Positions 44,238 through 56,193 of a DNA stretch of 64,000 bases are shown piece by piece. The notes under the pieces were generated by a model. The model saw only the letters and a program-made list of their open reading frames with translations, was not told where the DNA came from and made no database searches. A program made the position numbers and the translations under genes. Origin of the DNA: Lytechinus variegatus (lineage: Eukaryota > Echinodermata > Echinoidea > Temnopleuroida > Toxopneustidae); assembly GCF_018143015.1 (NCBI RefSeq), contig NC_054742.1, forward strand, positions 17,856,441 through 17,920,440, in the 5' to 3' direction. Within the stretch, counting starts at the first letter, position 1, and each line of letters opens with the position of its first letter.

Positions 44238-47020
44238 ATAGCGGCCTCCTCTCGTCTCATTTTCAGAATCGGGGCCAGGGTTCAGGCCGAGGGGCCTGTT
44301 GCATGAAAGGGTCTTTCGTAGAACCGTTCTACGTAAGAACTAGATATCGCTCAACTGTTTCACAAAGCCGATTAGGGCGATACAAAGCATGGTCCTTGGA
44401 AAGACACCTCTAGACATATCCTACGTAGGCACGATCTTCTTTGCACTCCGCCAGCCATCGTCAGCATTGAGAGAAAATGCGTTTACGGCAAGCCACACTG
44501 ACAAATCGCCTTTAAACATTTTTGGGGGTCATTCGATTGCACTCTGATGCATTTTATCTGGGATGGCGCCAAGTTATTTTTGTATGGGAGCAGTCATTAA
44601 TTTCATGGCAAAACGGATGTCATTTTAACTTCTCCGAGGTAATCTACATGTAGGCCCGTAAGGGGCCCCATATATGTATTTTAATATGTTTTCTTTTATT
44701 TTCTCACATTTTCTCCCTCTTTTCCCCACCCCTTTTCAATTTTTTTTCGACCAAACTTGAAATACAGAAAATGGGCGGCAATCTCTCTGACCCCTCATGC
44801 TTTATCATTAGATAAACAACATGAAAACAAATACATGTATTTCAAAGAGAAATTATGTATGGTAAAGAAAACATGTTTATATAACGTTCAGCAAAAAAAC
44901 ACAAAAAAAGTGATACAAAACTAAGATGTTACTAAACATCTATTTTCATTTCATTTTCATAATCATTATTATTAATTTTTTGCTGCATGAGGTTAATTAC
45001 AATCATTGAAAATTGTTGGATTTATGCTAACTTAATTGAGATATGATGAATGAAACAAAAAAAAAATCTACGGTAACAAACTAGCTAATTAAAATATAGA
45101 TTTTTTTCTTGTGGTAAATGATATTCAACATAAAATGTCTATAGCTTACGAATCCATGACAATCAGTACAAATGAAGATAAGCTGTACCTATTTTTCCAA
45201 GCTTGACAATGATTAAAATAAAAATCAAACCTAAGCCATTTCATGTAAATCACAGCTCAGTGTGAGGCAAATATCGTCACGATTGCCTCGGTGTGTGGGG
45301 GAGTGGATGGGGTGCAATGCACTCTTTGAAGTGTTTTGGGCAAGAAAACAAGTTTAAAAAGGTCAAAGATATCTTCAAATCAATTTTACTACCTAAAATC
45401 CACAAGTTCTTCATAATTAGGGTCTTCTTTTATTCGCATAAGTATTTCAAAGTTCTGCGCAAATAATTTTTTACTAACTTTTCAAAAGTACAGTAAGTGG
45501 TGCTCACTTACACTGTAAGCGGAAATATTTTCCGACATTTGTATCGTCATTTGCTTAAATGGACCTGTACCAATGTTAATATGTGGAAAAATCTTCATGA
45601 TATTACAAATGTATAACTTTACAGGATTTTTCAAAGTGTCAACTTTTTTTGATATGCACTGTACATAAAACTTAAAAAGTTATCAACTTTCAACATGACC
45701 AACGTTTATGAAGTTCAGCATTGTTTCTGTAGTGTAAATTTTCCTTTTCCATTGCGGATCACATTGTTCTATGTTTTATTAATTGCAAAGCACTATATAC
45801 CCTCGTGACATGTTTGCAGTAATTTTCATATTTTGCTTGCCTTCTGATAATTTTCATGCAAAGTAATGTTTATACTCTAAACACTCACATTTGTATTTCT
45901 TGCGTTATATCTGACAAATAAAATAAATAAATTCGATTTTTTTTCACATACAGCCTCTCATATTTTTCTTTTTAGTCTCATACAATCAGACACGTTGATT
46001 TTGTTTACTCCATTCAAACCATATTTTTACCTCAACAAATAACATTTAAAGCATATTTTGCAAATTTATCACTATAAATAAGTATTCTATAAAAAAAGTA
46101 CATGTATGTTGAACTAATGCAACAATTTGTCGACGCATACATTCGTAATTCCGAAGCTTCGTAATTCCGAAGGTTCGGTTATTCCGAAGGTTCGTATTTT
46201 CGAAGGTTCGTAATTCCGAAGGTTCGTAATTCCGAAGGTTCGTCAATCCGAAAACGAAATAAGGTTCGTAATTCCGAAGGTTCGTTAATCCGAAAACGAA
46301 ATAAGGTTCGTAATTCCGAAGGTTCGTTAATCCGAAAACGAAATAAGGTTCGTAATTCCGAAGGTTCGTTAATCCGAAAACAAAATAAGGTTCGTAATTC
46401 CGAAGGTTCGTTAATCCGAAAACGAAATAAGGTTCGTTAATCCGAAAACGAAATAAGGTTCGTTAATCCGAAAACGAAATAAGGTTCGTTAATCCGAAAA
46501 TTAAATAAGGTTCGTATTTCCGAAAATGAAAATAATTCATTTTGGTAACAAAAACGATGTTGTCATTACAAGATTACACGATATTATGCAATGATAGTAA
46601 TAACGATCGATGATACATGCGTGTGTTGGGGCCAAAGCATGTATTTCAATGGCGCCCTGATCAAGCATAGGCTAATTTCGATTTTATCTGAGCAATTGCT
46701 GCCTATAAGCAAATGGTTTAATTAAAGATGCAGGGGATCAAGTGTGTTGGAAGCGTGCGAGCAACCTCTAGATAATAGGATTTGTATTGGAGGTGATGTC
46801 ATTTTTAATAACAGCTTCTGCTGGTAATAAAAATAAAAATAATACTAATAATGATCCTTGTGAGATGTTGAAAGCGCGAATCGCAAGCTGAAACTAGTAG
46901 ACATTTCATGTAACAAGACGTGAAGTGAGCATTCGGAGCATTTTTTGTAATCGTGAGAAAGATGTGTATCTTTCTAAAGAATTAATGCGAGGGCGAGCTG
47001 TAATTTGTTTATATACTGAC

Positions 47021-47174
47021 CTGGGGCCCGTTGCATGAAACTTTTTACCTGAGAAAACAGGTTGTTTTTACAGGAGTTTTTGCCCTGTGCTAAAGTCATT
47101 GGCGGAAATCAGACTAACCTTAGTTTTCAGTTTTTACCAGAGTTTTCTCAGGTAAAAAGTTTTATGCAACAGGC
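47021..47174. mobile_element. Short fold-back MITE inside the Foldback element
   Basis: About 154 bp. GGGGCCCGTTGCATGAAAC and TTTTTACCTGAGAAAAC at left pair with GTTTTCTCAGGTAAAAA and GTTTTATGCAACAGGC at right. Confidence 0.75.
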
Positions 47175-49011
47175 TTCAGAAAGTAATCTTTTAAGGACTG
47201 CATTTAGTGACTCATGAATAGAATATATATCTCACGAACTAAATAATGAGAGCGCGAACCGCAAGCTTAAAATTTGTGATATTCCAACCTGAAAACTGGA
47301 CATTTCATACTTCTTTTTTGTTACCAGGAATAGAATGAGTTCCTCAATAAACAATACTTGATGCGAGCGAGAAACGTGAGCCAAATTTTTCCGATTTTCC
47401 AACCTGAAAACTGGACATTCTAAGCATTCTTGTAAAAAAAATGATAATAGCTGGGAGAATAGTTTTCAGAACTGAAGTGGCTTCCCTGGGTAAATGATAT
47501 CTATATCAATATTATCATTCTAGGCCCACATGAAATTTCCAAAAGTTTGAGCACGTGATTCGCTCGCAACATCTCACAAGGATGCCCTTTTAACAGTATT
47601 GACCAAAAAGGTGAATTTTACATCTTCAGATTTGACTTTTTCCCCCAAACCGCTTGCTCTCTCTACGCTCGCAGAAATGAAACGTAAATATATAACTTTA
47701 GTGATCACTTAAAAAATTGTGCTCAATTTAGTTACTACAAAACACACAACCTCTTTACACAGATGATAATCTAATGGTGAAAATATCCGTTTGCACCAAA
47801 TTGCCCCTATTGGCCCCTTTTTTTTGCTTTGCCCCCCCCCCAAAAAAAAAACGTTCCGCCGCCATTGGCTAAAACACGCATCGTCTTCATGGCTAACTGC
47901 AAAAAGTTCTTAAAATGTCCCCTTTAGATCAGGTCAGAGCTTATATATTTAAAAATTCTCTTCGCGCTTCTTGCTAGCAGTTATTATCTAATTTTAGTTA
48001 CATAGGCATCTCGCTTTGAAGATCACAAAACATATTGCCCATCATATTAAGAAAAATATATAGCTCGCGCTCGCATTATTTAAAAAGGGTTTATCATGTT
48101 ATTACATATTTACTTTATTTTATAAGGATAAAGCTAATTATTGACTGTTAGGACTACCCTTTCAAAGAAACAAACAAAAATCAACTTTAAACTGCCGATC
48201 AAGGAAAATATGGCTAAAAAAAATTGCCCCCCCCCCCCTCTATTTGACGAAAGTTGGATCCGCCGGGAGGGAGGCAGGGGGCATCAAAAATGGAATAAAA
48301 AACAGGGGAATTAATATTTTCAAAAATGGGAAAGTTCCTTTTTCAAAAATAAATATGCCGTTTTTCATGTTTTTTCGAAATAAAGAAGTATACAAGTTAA
48401 GTTAAATTTCAGGCTGGAATATTGAAAAATTTCAGCTTGCGCTTCGCACTCTCATTCGATTGGTGAAATATGCATCCTAAAGAGGTCACTAAATGCTTTC
48501 TTTAACAGGTTCCTTTTCTGGTCAGTATGTTTAAGCTCGCGTTTTGCGCTCGTGTTAATTCTTTAGTTAGATGCACATCTTTTTAATGACAGCAGAAATC
48601 TGCTCGGATTTTTAAAAGCTAATTTTCATTTTTTATTGAAATAACCTAAAGTTTAGCTTGTGATTCACGCTCGCAACACCTCGCAATAATGCCATTTTAA
48701 GAATAATTGACCACAAAAAACGTTATACAACTTCACCTTTTAATTTGTTTTACCAAGCCGCTCGCTCATTATACTCTCTCCCGAAAAATAAAGCCTAAAT
48801 ATACATTTTGCCATAATAAGAAGTCACTTCAAAAAAGTTTTTCTCTTCTTAATCACTATCAAACACACAATGACTTCAAGCAGATGATAATCTTGAGGTG
48901 AAAAGAAAGTGCCCATTTTAACGTATGAGTTTCATTTTTTGGCTTTACCCCCAACGAAAATTCGTTCGGCCGCCCTTGCCTTCCCATCCTCATAATTGAA
49001 CGGCAACAGTG

Positions 49012-49040
49012 TCCCCCCCCCCCCCCCCCCCCCCCTCCCC
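49012..49040. repeat. Poly-C tract of about 24 bases
   Basis: Uninterrupted C run at about 49013-49035 followed by TCCCC. The longest homopolymer seen in the window; it abuts the inner edge of the right Foldback arm. Confidence 0.85.
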
Positions 49041-50389
49041 TTGCCTCTGCCTCTGCTTTCCCGGTTTTCATTTTTCGGATTAACGAACCTTATTTTGTTT
49101 TCGGATTAACGAACCTTATTTTGTTTTCGGATTAACGAACCTTATTTTGTTTTCGGATTAACGAACCTTATTTCGTTTTCGGATTAACGAACCTTCGGAA
49201 TAACGAACCTTTTTTCGTTTTCGGATTAACGAGCCTTCGGAATAACGAACCTTTTTTCTTTTTCGGATTAACGAACCTTCGGAACAACGAACCTTATTTA
49301 GTTTTCGGATTAACGAACCTTCGGAACAACGAACCTTATTTCGTTTTCGGATTATCGAACCTTCGGAATAACGAATCGTCGGAATTACGCCACAAATGTT
49401 CGGATTAACGAACCCTTTTTCGTTTTCGGATTAACGAACATCGAGGTATAGGCAATTTACGTGTTTCGGAATTACGAACCTTCGGAATTACGAAGTGTAA
49501 CCATTTGTCGAAATTACTTAGTTACATCAATTTTTTAAGTCAGACAAGGGTCTCTTTCGTTGAAATATCAATGAAAGGTGTCTCTAAAAGGGCACCGTGT
49601 TCTAGATAAGGAAATAATGAAAATTTCGATTTTATCCAGTTATGTTTGTGAATCTTTGATTTTTTTTTCTTGTTTTACCTCATAAAGTAAGCTCCATACA
49701 TCAATTCTACAATCAGTAACAAATCAAACATTATTTGATCTCCATTTATTGAAATATATGATTTTAATGAAAAGTAGTCATTCCGAAATAAAAGGTTCAG
49801 GTGGCGATGAAGACTAAATATTTTTCCGATGCTATCGATATCAAAGACTTGTAAGACTAAATTGCCTTCGTGAAATGGAAAGCACTGATTTGTCACCAAT
49901 CTTCCTATCTTGGAAGAATGGTCCTAGGACGTTCCTACGTATCGCTCATCGTGCAACAGGCCCCAGGTCATTGAGCAGCCGGGGACGGGGAATGGGGATA
50001 GAGCTCATGGACATGGTAGTCGCCTGGGCCCTGGGGTCGCCAGGAGGCTCCTAGAGAGTAAAAATCATGTACTAATGTATGCTTACTTACATGTAGCCAG
50101 AAGGCTCCTAGAGAGTTAAAATCATTTACTAACATACAATGCTTACTCTTCACGGAGCCAGGAATTCCTTCCCATTCATCTGCATGTACCGCCAAAAAAC
50201 CCTGAAACTTTTTCCCCAGAGATTCTACTTTCCTTAAAGATCTAGCCCTAAAATAATCCTATAGATGCAATACAATTTCATTTCCGACAATTCTACGGCA
50301 CAGCCTACGCTATCGATTTCATTTTTAAACAAGGATTCATAAAAAAATGAGAAAAATATTATGAAAAACAGGAGACTTGCCTGATGTTT

Positions 50390-50574
50390 ATGCTGCTATC
50401 TTGTTTCCTAATGTTCTTCCCAACACTAGGGACACGCGTCCGCAACGTTCGCTTTACTTTTCCGCGAGAAAGCAAAGCGAGCAAGCAGTTTTGAAAAAAT
50501 TCAATTCTAAAGTTGTAAAATTTGATTTTGGGTCAATTATGGCGCTAATCGCTGTTAAATGGGCATCCTTGTGA
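50390..50574 (+). promoter_or_regulatory. Candidate TATA-less promoter / 5' exon for the exonuclease gene
   Basis: A CpG-bearing island in AT-rich surroundings (GACACGCGTCCGCAACGTTC, TTTTCCGCGAGAAAGC) leads into ATGGCGCTAATCGCTG and ends at TGGGCATCCTT with a donor GTGAGTACC. Spliced to the acceptor at 54634, the ATG frame would stop before the main start codon, so it would be a 5'UTR exon with an upstream ORF. Inference only. Confidence 0.3.
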
Positions 50575-51054
50575 GTACCTCGAGCGAAGTTTGTGCAGGC
50601 TTCACTCCACTTCACTACCGCTCCTTCACCTACCCGAACTTCGAGACCATGAACTCGATCTGATATTCCGAGTGACAAAGGTGGGATATTATGGGGGATT
50701 ATACAGTGCGTCCCAGAAAACACAAAACCGAGGTTAAACAATGATTTATCATAACTTATCACAAATACAATAGACAAATGACCTACCAATGTAAAGCTTA
50801 GAATCTCTTCTTTCATCTGATATTACTTGGATTATTCCCCATTCACGCATGAGTGAGCAAAAACAATTTGAAGAAAGGATACCAAAAACTCATTTGGCAG
50901 GGGGTATCTGAATTTCAAAAAGAAAATCACATGCCTAAAAAGTTCAATATGTGCTCTTTATTTGATACCTTAATCACCCAAAATGGCCAAGAAGTAAAAC
51001 AAAATTATGTTCCTTCAAAACAAAGCTTGTATTTCCATAATTTCATTAAATAAA

Positions 51055-52086
51055 CAGGGGCCCGTTTCTCAACATCTGGACAAGTTAGTCATATCTTTAT
51101 CCACAAACTACGGAGTTAGTTCCAATTTTACTAAACCTGTTTCACGAAAGGCTTCCTAACTAAAATACCTTGATATCGATACTATCGGTAAAAGGAGCAG
51201 ACGAGACGTAGCCTTAGTCACAAAATAGCATAATTTTCAAAAAGAAAAATTATGACAAAATTGCAAATATTGTGACGAATTGGGAATTACATCTTTTAAA
51301 AATAATAGCACAGGTAAATTATGCATCATACATACTTAGACCATGAAGACTGGGGCATTCAATTGCTGAACAATGGAATTATGAATAATTTATTTCATGA
51401 CTAAAAAATCACATGTGGACGTTGAGATGGGTACCCCCGGGATATCCAATTTTAATAGTTTACGAAAGTAAACCATAACGGTTTTATTTGTAAAATTATG
51501 ATAATTATACAATGTTTTATGATTCCAAACATCATCGAAATATAGTTTGACACTTTTTTTTATAAATCTTTGATACCGATCTTACGATTTGACAAATCCT
51601 ACGCATAAATTAGAGATTAGAATTTATCCAAATGTCAATAGGGTCTGAAAACGACAAATACAAGTCCAGTTATGGATGGCCTGACGTGGTAGAATTTTTA
51701 TCGATTAAATTATTTTACTATTTCAAAATGAATGGTTTTGTGGCGTTTTACCAATAGTTTTCATAGTTACTTTGTATTACAATGATCATTGAATGCATTA
51801 TCCCACTTATTTTGGGATGTAATTTCAACCTCTATGATTGATTACGTAAGATTATAATTTTCAAATTTCTCGGCTCTTTTGCATGTCATAGTCTACCCAC
51901 GTGATGCCACTACGTCACTAAGAAAGAAGTTATGACAGGTTCGGAGGTGTCATAAATATTTAGTGAGGTTGTTGTACACGATCTTGGTAAAGAGGGCTTC
52001 GTGAAACGGTTAGCGGACAAGTAGCTCACTATCTCCGATTTAGTCAAGAAGTTAGACTTATGACGGTGTTGAGAAACGGGCCCCTG
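51055..52086. mobile_element. 1.03 kb hAT-like element
   Basis: Ends CAGGGGCCCGTTTCTCAACA and TGTTGAGAAACGGGCCCCTG, a 20-bp inverted repeat with one or two differences. Inner pairing includes GGACAAGTTAGTCATATC / GTTAGACTTATGAC. The empty site is visible in the 39986-40786 copy. No clear target duplication. The interior is AT-rich and lacks a long frame. Confidence 0.82.
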
Positions 52087-52516
52087 GTTTTCACGGGTTT
52101 TCCACAGAAGCTATCGCACGGTTAACAATTTAAAGACTTAATGCATGGCTGATCATCAACAAAACGGAGTGTCGAGTGAGTTCAGTTTGAACGCTAGCCT
52201 GCAGAACCTCTTAATTTTATGAAATTATTGAAATTCAAGCCTTACAATGTATTTCAAATAACCAGAACTTTATTTCATGACCATGTCTGTAATTGAGGTA
52301 TCAAATTAAAGAGCAGATATTGAATTTTCTAAAAATGTGGTTTTCTTTTTGAAACCCAGATACAGCCCGCCAAATGACTTTTTGGTTTTCCCTCTTCAAA
52401 TTGCTTTTGCTCACTCCTGCGTGAATGAGAAATAATCTAAGTAATTTCAGATGAAAGAGGAGATTCTAAGCTTTACAATGGTAGGTCATTTGTCTATTTT
52501 ATTTGTGATTAAGTTA

Positions 52517-53663
52517 TTGTAGGACTGTTATTTTGACATTTTGTTTCATTTAATAGTTTAGTTATTTATAGTTCAAGCTTTGGTATTTAGTTCAGCTTTA
52601 TTTACATTCTTGATGCTTCTATTGTCATCCATTTACATTTAACTTTCAACCTACTTCTGTCATTCCTTTGTTATTCAGATGTGTTCATTCATTACATTCC
52701 CACATCTGATTCTTTTTTTCAACATTCTTATTAGTTAATCATCCCAACGTCTTATCTATTTCCACCCTCTCTCTTATTGGTTATTTTTATGAATTAAGAC
52801 TTTTCCATTTTCAGTTGGCTCCTCCATTCTCTTAATTTTCAATGGTTGATTTTGTGTAATTTAAATATATGCTAATTTTGTATTGCCATTATGAGTTTAG
52901 CTGAGGTAAATAAGCCCAGCAAATAAAATAGTGCACTACCAGACTTCTTCGGTTTAAAGGAGAATGAAACCATTGGAACAAGATAGCTTGTGTGAAAACA
53001 GAAAAATCAAAGAAACAGATCAACAAAAGTTTGAGAAAAATCGGACAATAAATGAGAAAGTTATGAGCATTTAAATATTGCAATCACTAATGCTATGGAG
53101 ATCCTCCCATTGGCAATGCGACAAGGATGTGTGATGTCACTGATGAACAACTCTCCCCATTACTTTAGTATATATTTCACTTGAATTGCCTCTTTTATCA
53201 CATCTATCCATAGATCATGTGTTCTTTCTACATGAGGGCATGTAATACATATTTTTTTTAAATACATCATGGATAAAGAGTTTGTATCATCATAAGAAAA
53301 AGCAAAAAGAGACATTTTGAGGGTATTTTATAGTCCACCAAAAGGAAAGTTGTTCATCAGTGACATCACACATCCTTGTCGCATTGCCAATGGGAGGATC
53401 TCCATAGCATTAGTGATTGCAATATTTAAATGCTCATAACTTTCTCATTTATTGTCCGATTTTTCTCAAACTTTCTTTATTCTTATTCTTTGATTTTTCT
53501 GTTTCTACACAAGCCTATTTGTTCCAAAGGTTTCATTCCCCTTTAAGTTCTCTTCATTTTGCGTCTGTTTCACTTATTTCCCTCTTCAGTTTGATAATTG
53601 AGTTTGAATTAGAACTTAGATTATTTTCTACCTCCAAACATATAATTTTCTCAACATTACATT
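52517..53663. mobile_element. Insertion of unknown type carrying a TTAA fold-back
   Basis: Sequence absent from the intact sibling at 39986-40786. Both flanks (52517-52953 and 53547-53663) are T-rich and without recognised ends. It encloses the TTAA element at 52958-53542. Boundaries are approximate. Confidence 0.55.
52958..53542. mobile_element. Fold-back MITE, TTAA target duplication, innermost layer
   Basis: 585 bp from AGGAGAATGAAACCATTGGA to TTTCATTCCCCT; TTAA at 52954-52957 and 53543-53546. The arms pair through ACTTTTGTTGATCTGTTTC-like and GATGTGTGATGTCACTGATG sequences. Confidence 0.9.
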
Positions 53664-54653
53664 ATGATAAATTATCGATAAATCTCGGTTTCGTTTTTTG
53701 TGGGACGCACTGTATAAAATACATGCAACATCACAATCTTTATGACAATTAAAACTGATATTCTTACTTTACACAAAGTTTCACTTCTTTTCCATGTTTC
53801 TATTAGTCTCAAAATAGGTGATTTAGAGCCAACATGAAGTTTCTCAGTCCTCACACACATAAATAATTTGCTGCTGATTTCAAAACATCGCATGCGATAT
53901 GCACGAGGTACTGGGTCCAGTCCAAGCTCGGACCCTCGCACATGCGATGACTTGAAATCAGCAGCTAATTATTTATACGTGTGAGAAGCATCATGTTGGC
54001 TATAAATCACCAATTTTGAGACTGATAAAAGCATGGAAAGAAATAAAACTTTGTGTAAAAGAAGAATATTAGTTTTAATTGTTTTTAAAGATTGTGATGT
54101 TGCATGAATTTTATATTTTCCCCCCATAAAATCCCACCTTTTGTCACTCGAAATATCAGATAGAGTTCACGGTCTCAAAGTTCGGGTACATGTACATGTA
54201 GGTTTAGCGTAGTGTTAGCGGTAGTGAAGTGGAGTGGAGCCTGCACAAACTTTGCTCGAGGTACCTTACTAAAAAAAATTGACATTCCGACCTGAATAAA
54301 TGGTCTTTCTCTTTTGTAATCTTAAAAAAATAGTATTTTTAGGTGCTGCTGGTTTTTAGCTCCTGGAGACCATGTGCACTGTACTGTGAGACATTCTTTA
54401 TGCTCAGGAACTGTCTCAAATACTACAAAAACATTAATCCATTTGACCCTACCATTCTTGATCAGTGAACTAAAATAGGTGGCCTTATTTACCCCACTCT
54501 CCCCTACATGCTTCAGTTTATGTTTAAATTAATAATTCGTGGTAGATTTTTTATCTCTTTAATGCATTTAGATATTTGAAGAAAGAGTGTATTCAAAAGG
54601 TAAAATTTTGCCATTTCTAAACTTTGTTTTGCAGAAGTTTGCTTGGGAAGAAC

Positions 54654-54695
54654 ATGAAAGAGGAAATCAGCAGGAGCAAATCATCATATCACTGA
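54654..54695 (+). promoter_or_regulatory. Upstream ORF in the exonuclease 5'UTR
   Basis: ATG at 54654 opens 13 codons ending at TGA 54693-54695, 20 nt before the main ATG. It follows a good acceptor (TTTGTTTTGCAG, exon start 54635), so it should be in the mature transcript and may lower translation of the main frame. Confidence 0.6.
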
Positions 54696-54715
54696 CATAA
54701 TTGATATATATATCC

Positions 54716-55741
54716 ATGGCCAAATCAACTCCTACAAAAGCACCACACAAATCTGGTAAAGCACGAAAGAAGAAAATGGCATTGCCCCGAAGAATACTGC
54801 GAATTCTAGAAAGTGGCAAGAGAGTTCACTTCCAAAATGTCAGCCTGAGTAAGAAAAGGCAGATGTGCATAAATCACTATGTACCAGTTTGTGATATAGC
54901 AGTCACAAATGCTATCGACAATCGTCAAAAGAAAACTGTAATGCCATGCTCCAAACCAGCCCATGGGAAAGGAAACAAATCAGACACAAGTTTTGATGAG
55001 AAACTACCTTCAACAGAGCATGGATGTAATTTAAGACCTGGTAATGTATCAGTATTGGAAACTACATGTAGCAAGAGAAATGACAATCCTAGTATTTCTT
55101 GGGCAAACAATGAAAGGAGTGGTGTCTCAAATGAAAAAGATAATCGTCGTAAGGAAGTTGTTGCTTTAGACTGTGAAATGGTAGGATTGGGACCAAAAGG
55201 ACGATTCAGTGCACTAGCCAGATGCAGTATTGTTGATCACAGTGGCAATATTCTCTATGATACGTATGTAAAACCAGCTGAGCCTATCACAGACTACCGG
55301 ACAAAGTGGAGTGGAATCCGACCGTGTAATATGGTAAATGCAATAACTTTTAAAGAAGCTCAGGAGCATGTTAAGAATGTTCTCAAAGATAAGATTGTTG
55401 TTGGTCATGCAGTCTGGAATGATTTCCAGGTACTCAGATTTTCCCATCCTGCAAACAATGTAAGAGACACCAGTAGGTGCAAGTTGTTAGCAAAAATATG
55501 TGGCAGTAAGGGCACATCAGGTCATAGTTGTAGCCTCAAATCACTCGCTAAATATCTCCTTGGTATTGATATACAAAAAGGTGAACATTCATCTGTAGAA
55601 GATGCAAGAGCAGCTATGGATTTGTACAAGCTGGTAGAGGAGAAGTGGGAAGAAGAAATTCAATCAATTTTCCCTGATCAAGATTTTAGGACATGTTTTC
55701 TTGATGATCATTTCTGGCCCGAAGACCTCAGGCTCATATAA
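54716..55741 (+). CDS. DEDDh 3'-5' exonuclease, AEN/ISG20L2-like
   Basis: Single-exon coding frame of 341 residues. The start is the first in-frame ATG after a stop (TAA 54698-54700), with G at +4. Residues 1-50 are very basic (KSGKARKKK, RRILRILESGKRV), fitting a nuclear or nucleolar signal; 60-145 is low-complexity linker. The exonuclease domain spans about 147-312: motif I VALDCEMVG with D152 and E154, WSGIRP at 198-203, motif II VGHAVWNDFQ with D236, motif III HSSVEDARAAMDLY with H291 and D296. All five catalytic residues are present. The C-terminus DDHFWPEDL resembles the end of vertebrate AEN. The family degrades RNA or DNA (ISG20L2 trims pre-rRNA; AEN acts in p53-linked apoptosis). AEN versus ISG20L2 is not decided. 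The neighbouring repeats end about 365 bp upstream of its 5' acceptor. Confidence 0.93.
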   Translation: MAKSTPTKAPHKSGKARKKKMALPRRILRILESGKRVHFQNVSLSKKRQMCINHYVPVCDIAVTNAIDNRQKKTVMPCSKPAHGKGNKSDTSFDEKLPSTEHGCNLRPGNVSVLETTCSKRNDNPSISWANNERSGVSNEKDNRRKEVVALDCEMVGLGPKGRFSALARCSIVDHSGNILYDTYVKPAEPITDYRTKWSGIRPCNMVNAITFKEAQEHVKNVLKDKIVVGHAVWNDFQVLRFSHPANNVRDTSRCKLLAKICGSKGTSGHSCSLKSLAKYLLGIDIQKGEHSSVEDARAAMDLYKLVEEKWEEEIQSIFPDQDFRTCFLDDHFWPEDLRLI

Positions 55742-56193
55742 GGAAAGATATTATGTAACTGTATGATATAAATGTTATACTTCTAATTTAGCCTCATTAA
55801 TCTTTTTGATGTGTTGTATTCAAATACATTAATATTAACTGGACTTGAGGGCAACACCAAATTTAATTAATATATTGTGTGCAACAGAATCATATTGGTC
55901 TGAGTCTTTAGATGAGGTCAATGCATCTGTTTGGGGGGAAATATTTGATTTTTCTCGAAAGTGGAGCCAGTCAATATTTTTATTACTTTATGACATGTTG
56001 TTTTTTTTGTCATGTTTATATCAGTGTTCCAAGAAAATTTAAAATGTACTTTTCAAAAAGATTTTAAGTGTTGTTTTTGTTTTAATTTACATTTTTTCAA
56101 TATGCATGATTGATTGAATCACCGTCACAGCTGCCTAAATGAATGAATGCATAGTATGCTCATTGTACTTTTAAAATTAATTCATTTGCTTAA

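Larger units (their letters stand above)
46134..49502. mobile_element. 3.37 kb Foldback-type element with tandem-repeat arms and 9-bp target duplication
   Basis: ATTTGTCGA flanks both sides exactly (46125-46133 and 49503-49511). The left arm (to about 46531) is a tandem array of GTAATTCCGAAGGTTCG and TTAATCCGAAAACGAAATAA units; the right arm (about 49068-49502) is the inverted array. The terminal ~20 bp (TACATTCGTAATTCCGAAG) match in complement. The interior has repeated phrases such as CCAACCTGAAAACTGGACAT, but no long frame, so it is non-autonomous. Tandem arms plus a 9-bp duplication match Foldback/Mutator-like elements. Confidence 0.92.
44291..49964. mobile_element. Possible larger host element around the Foldback insertion
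   Basis: Outer ends GGGGCCTGTTGCATGA and CGTGCAACAGGCCCC are inverted, with looser pairing inside (TTCTACGTA / TACGTAT). Only about 15-20 bp pair well, no target duplication was found, and the 5.7 kb interior has no transposase frame. Treat the outer boundaries as tentative. 44480-46100 and 49512-49910 hold AT-rich sequence with nothing recognised. Confidence 0.35.
50704..53712. mobile_element. Tc1/mariner-type fold-back MITE, disrupted by further insertions
   Basis: Ends CAGTGCGTCCCAGAAAA and TTTTTTGTGGGACGCACTG with TA at 50702-50703 and 53713-53714. Compared with the intact 39986-40786 copy it contains two extra blocks, 51055-52086 and about 52517-53663. Confidence 0.88.
50578..54271. mobile_element. 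Fold-back host element of a multi-layer insertion
   Basis: Left arm 50578-50703 plus 53713-53905; right arm about 53917-54271. Pairings: TACCTCGAGCGAAGTTTGTG with its complement at 54250-54270, TTCACTCCACTTCACTACCG, GTGACAAAGGTGGGAT, TACATGCAACATCACAATCT, and a centre around TCGCATGCGAT (about 53890). The left arm is opened by the element at 50704-53712. Confidence 0.85.

Noticed and set aside
46134..49502. CRISPR-like spacing in the TTCGTAATTCCGAAGG arrays
   Set aside because: The units are contiguous tandem repeats without unique spacers and occur as inverted arms with a 9-bp target duplication in a eukaryotic genome.
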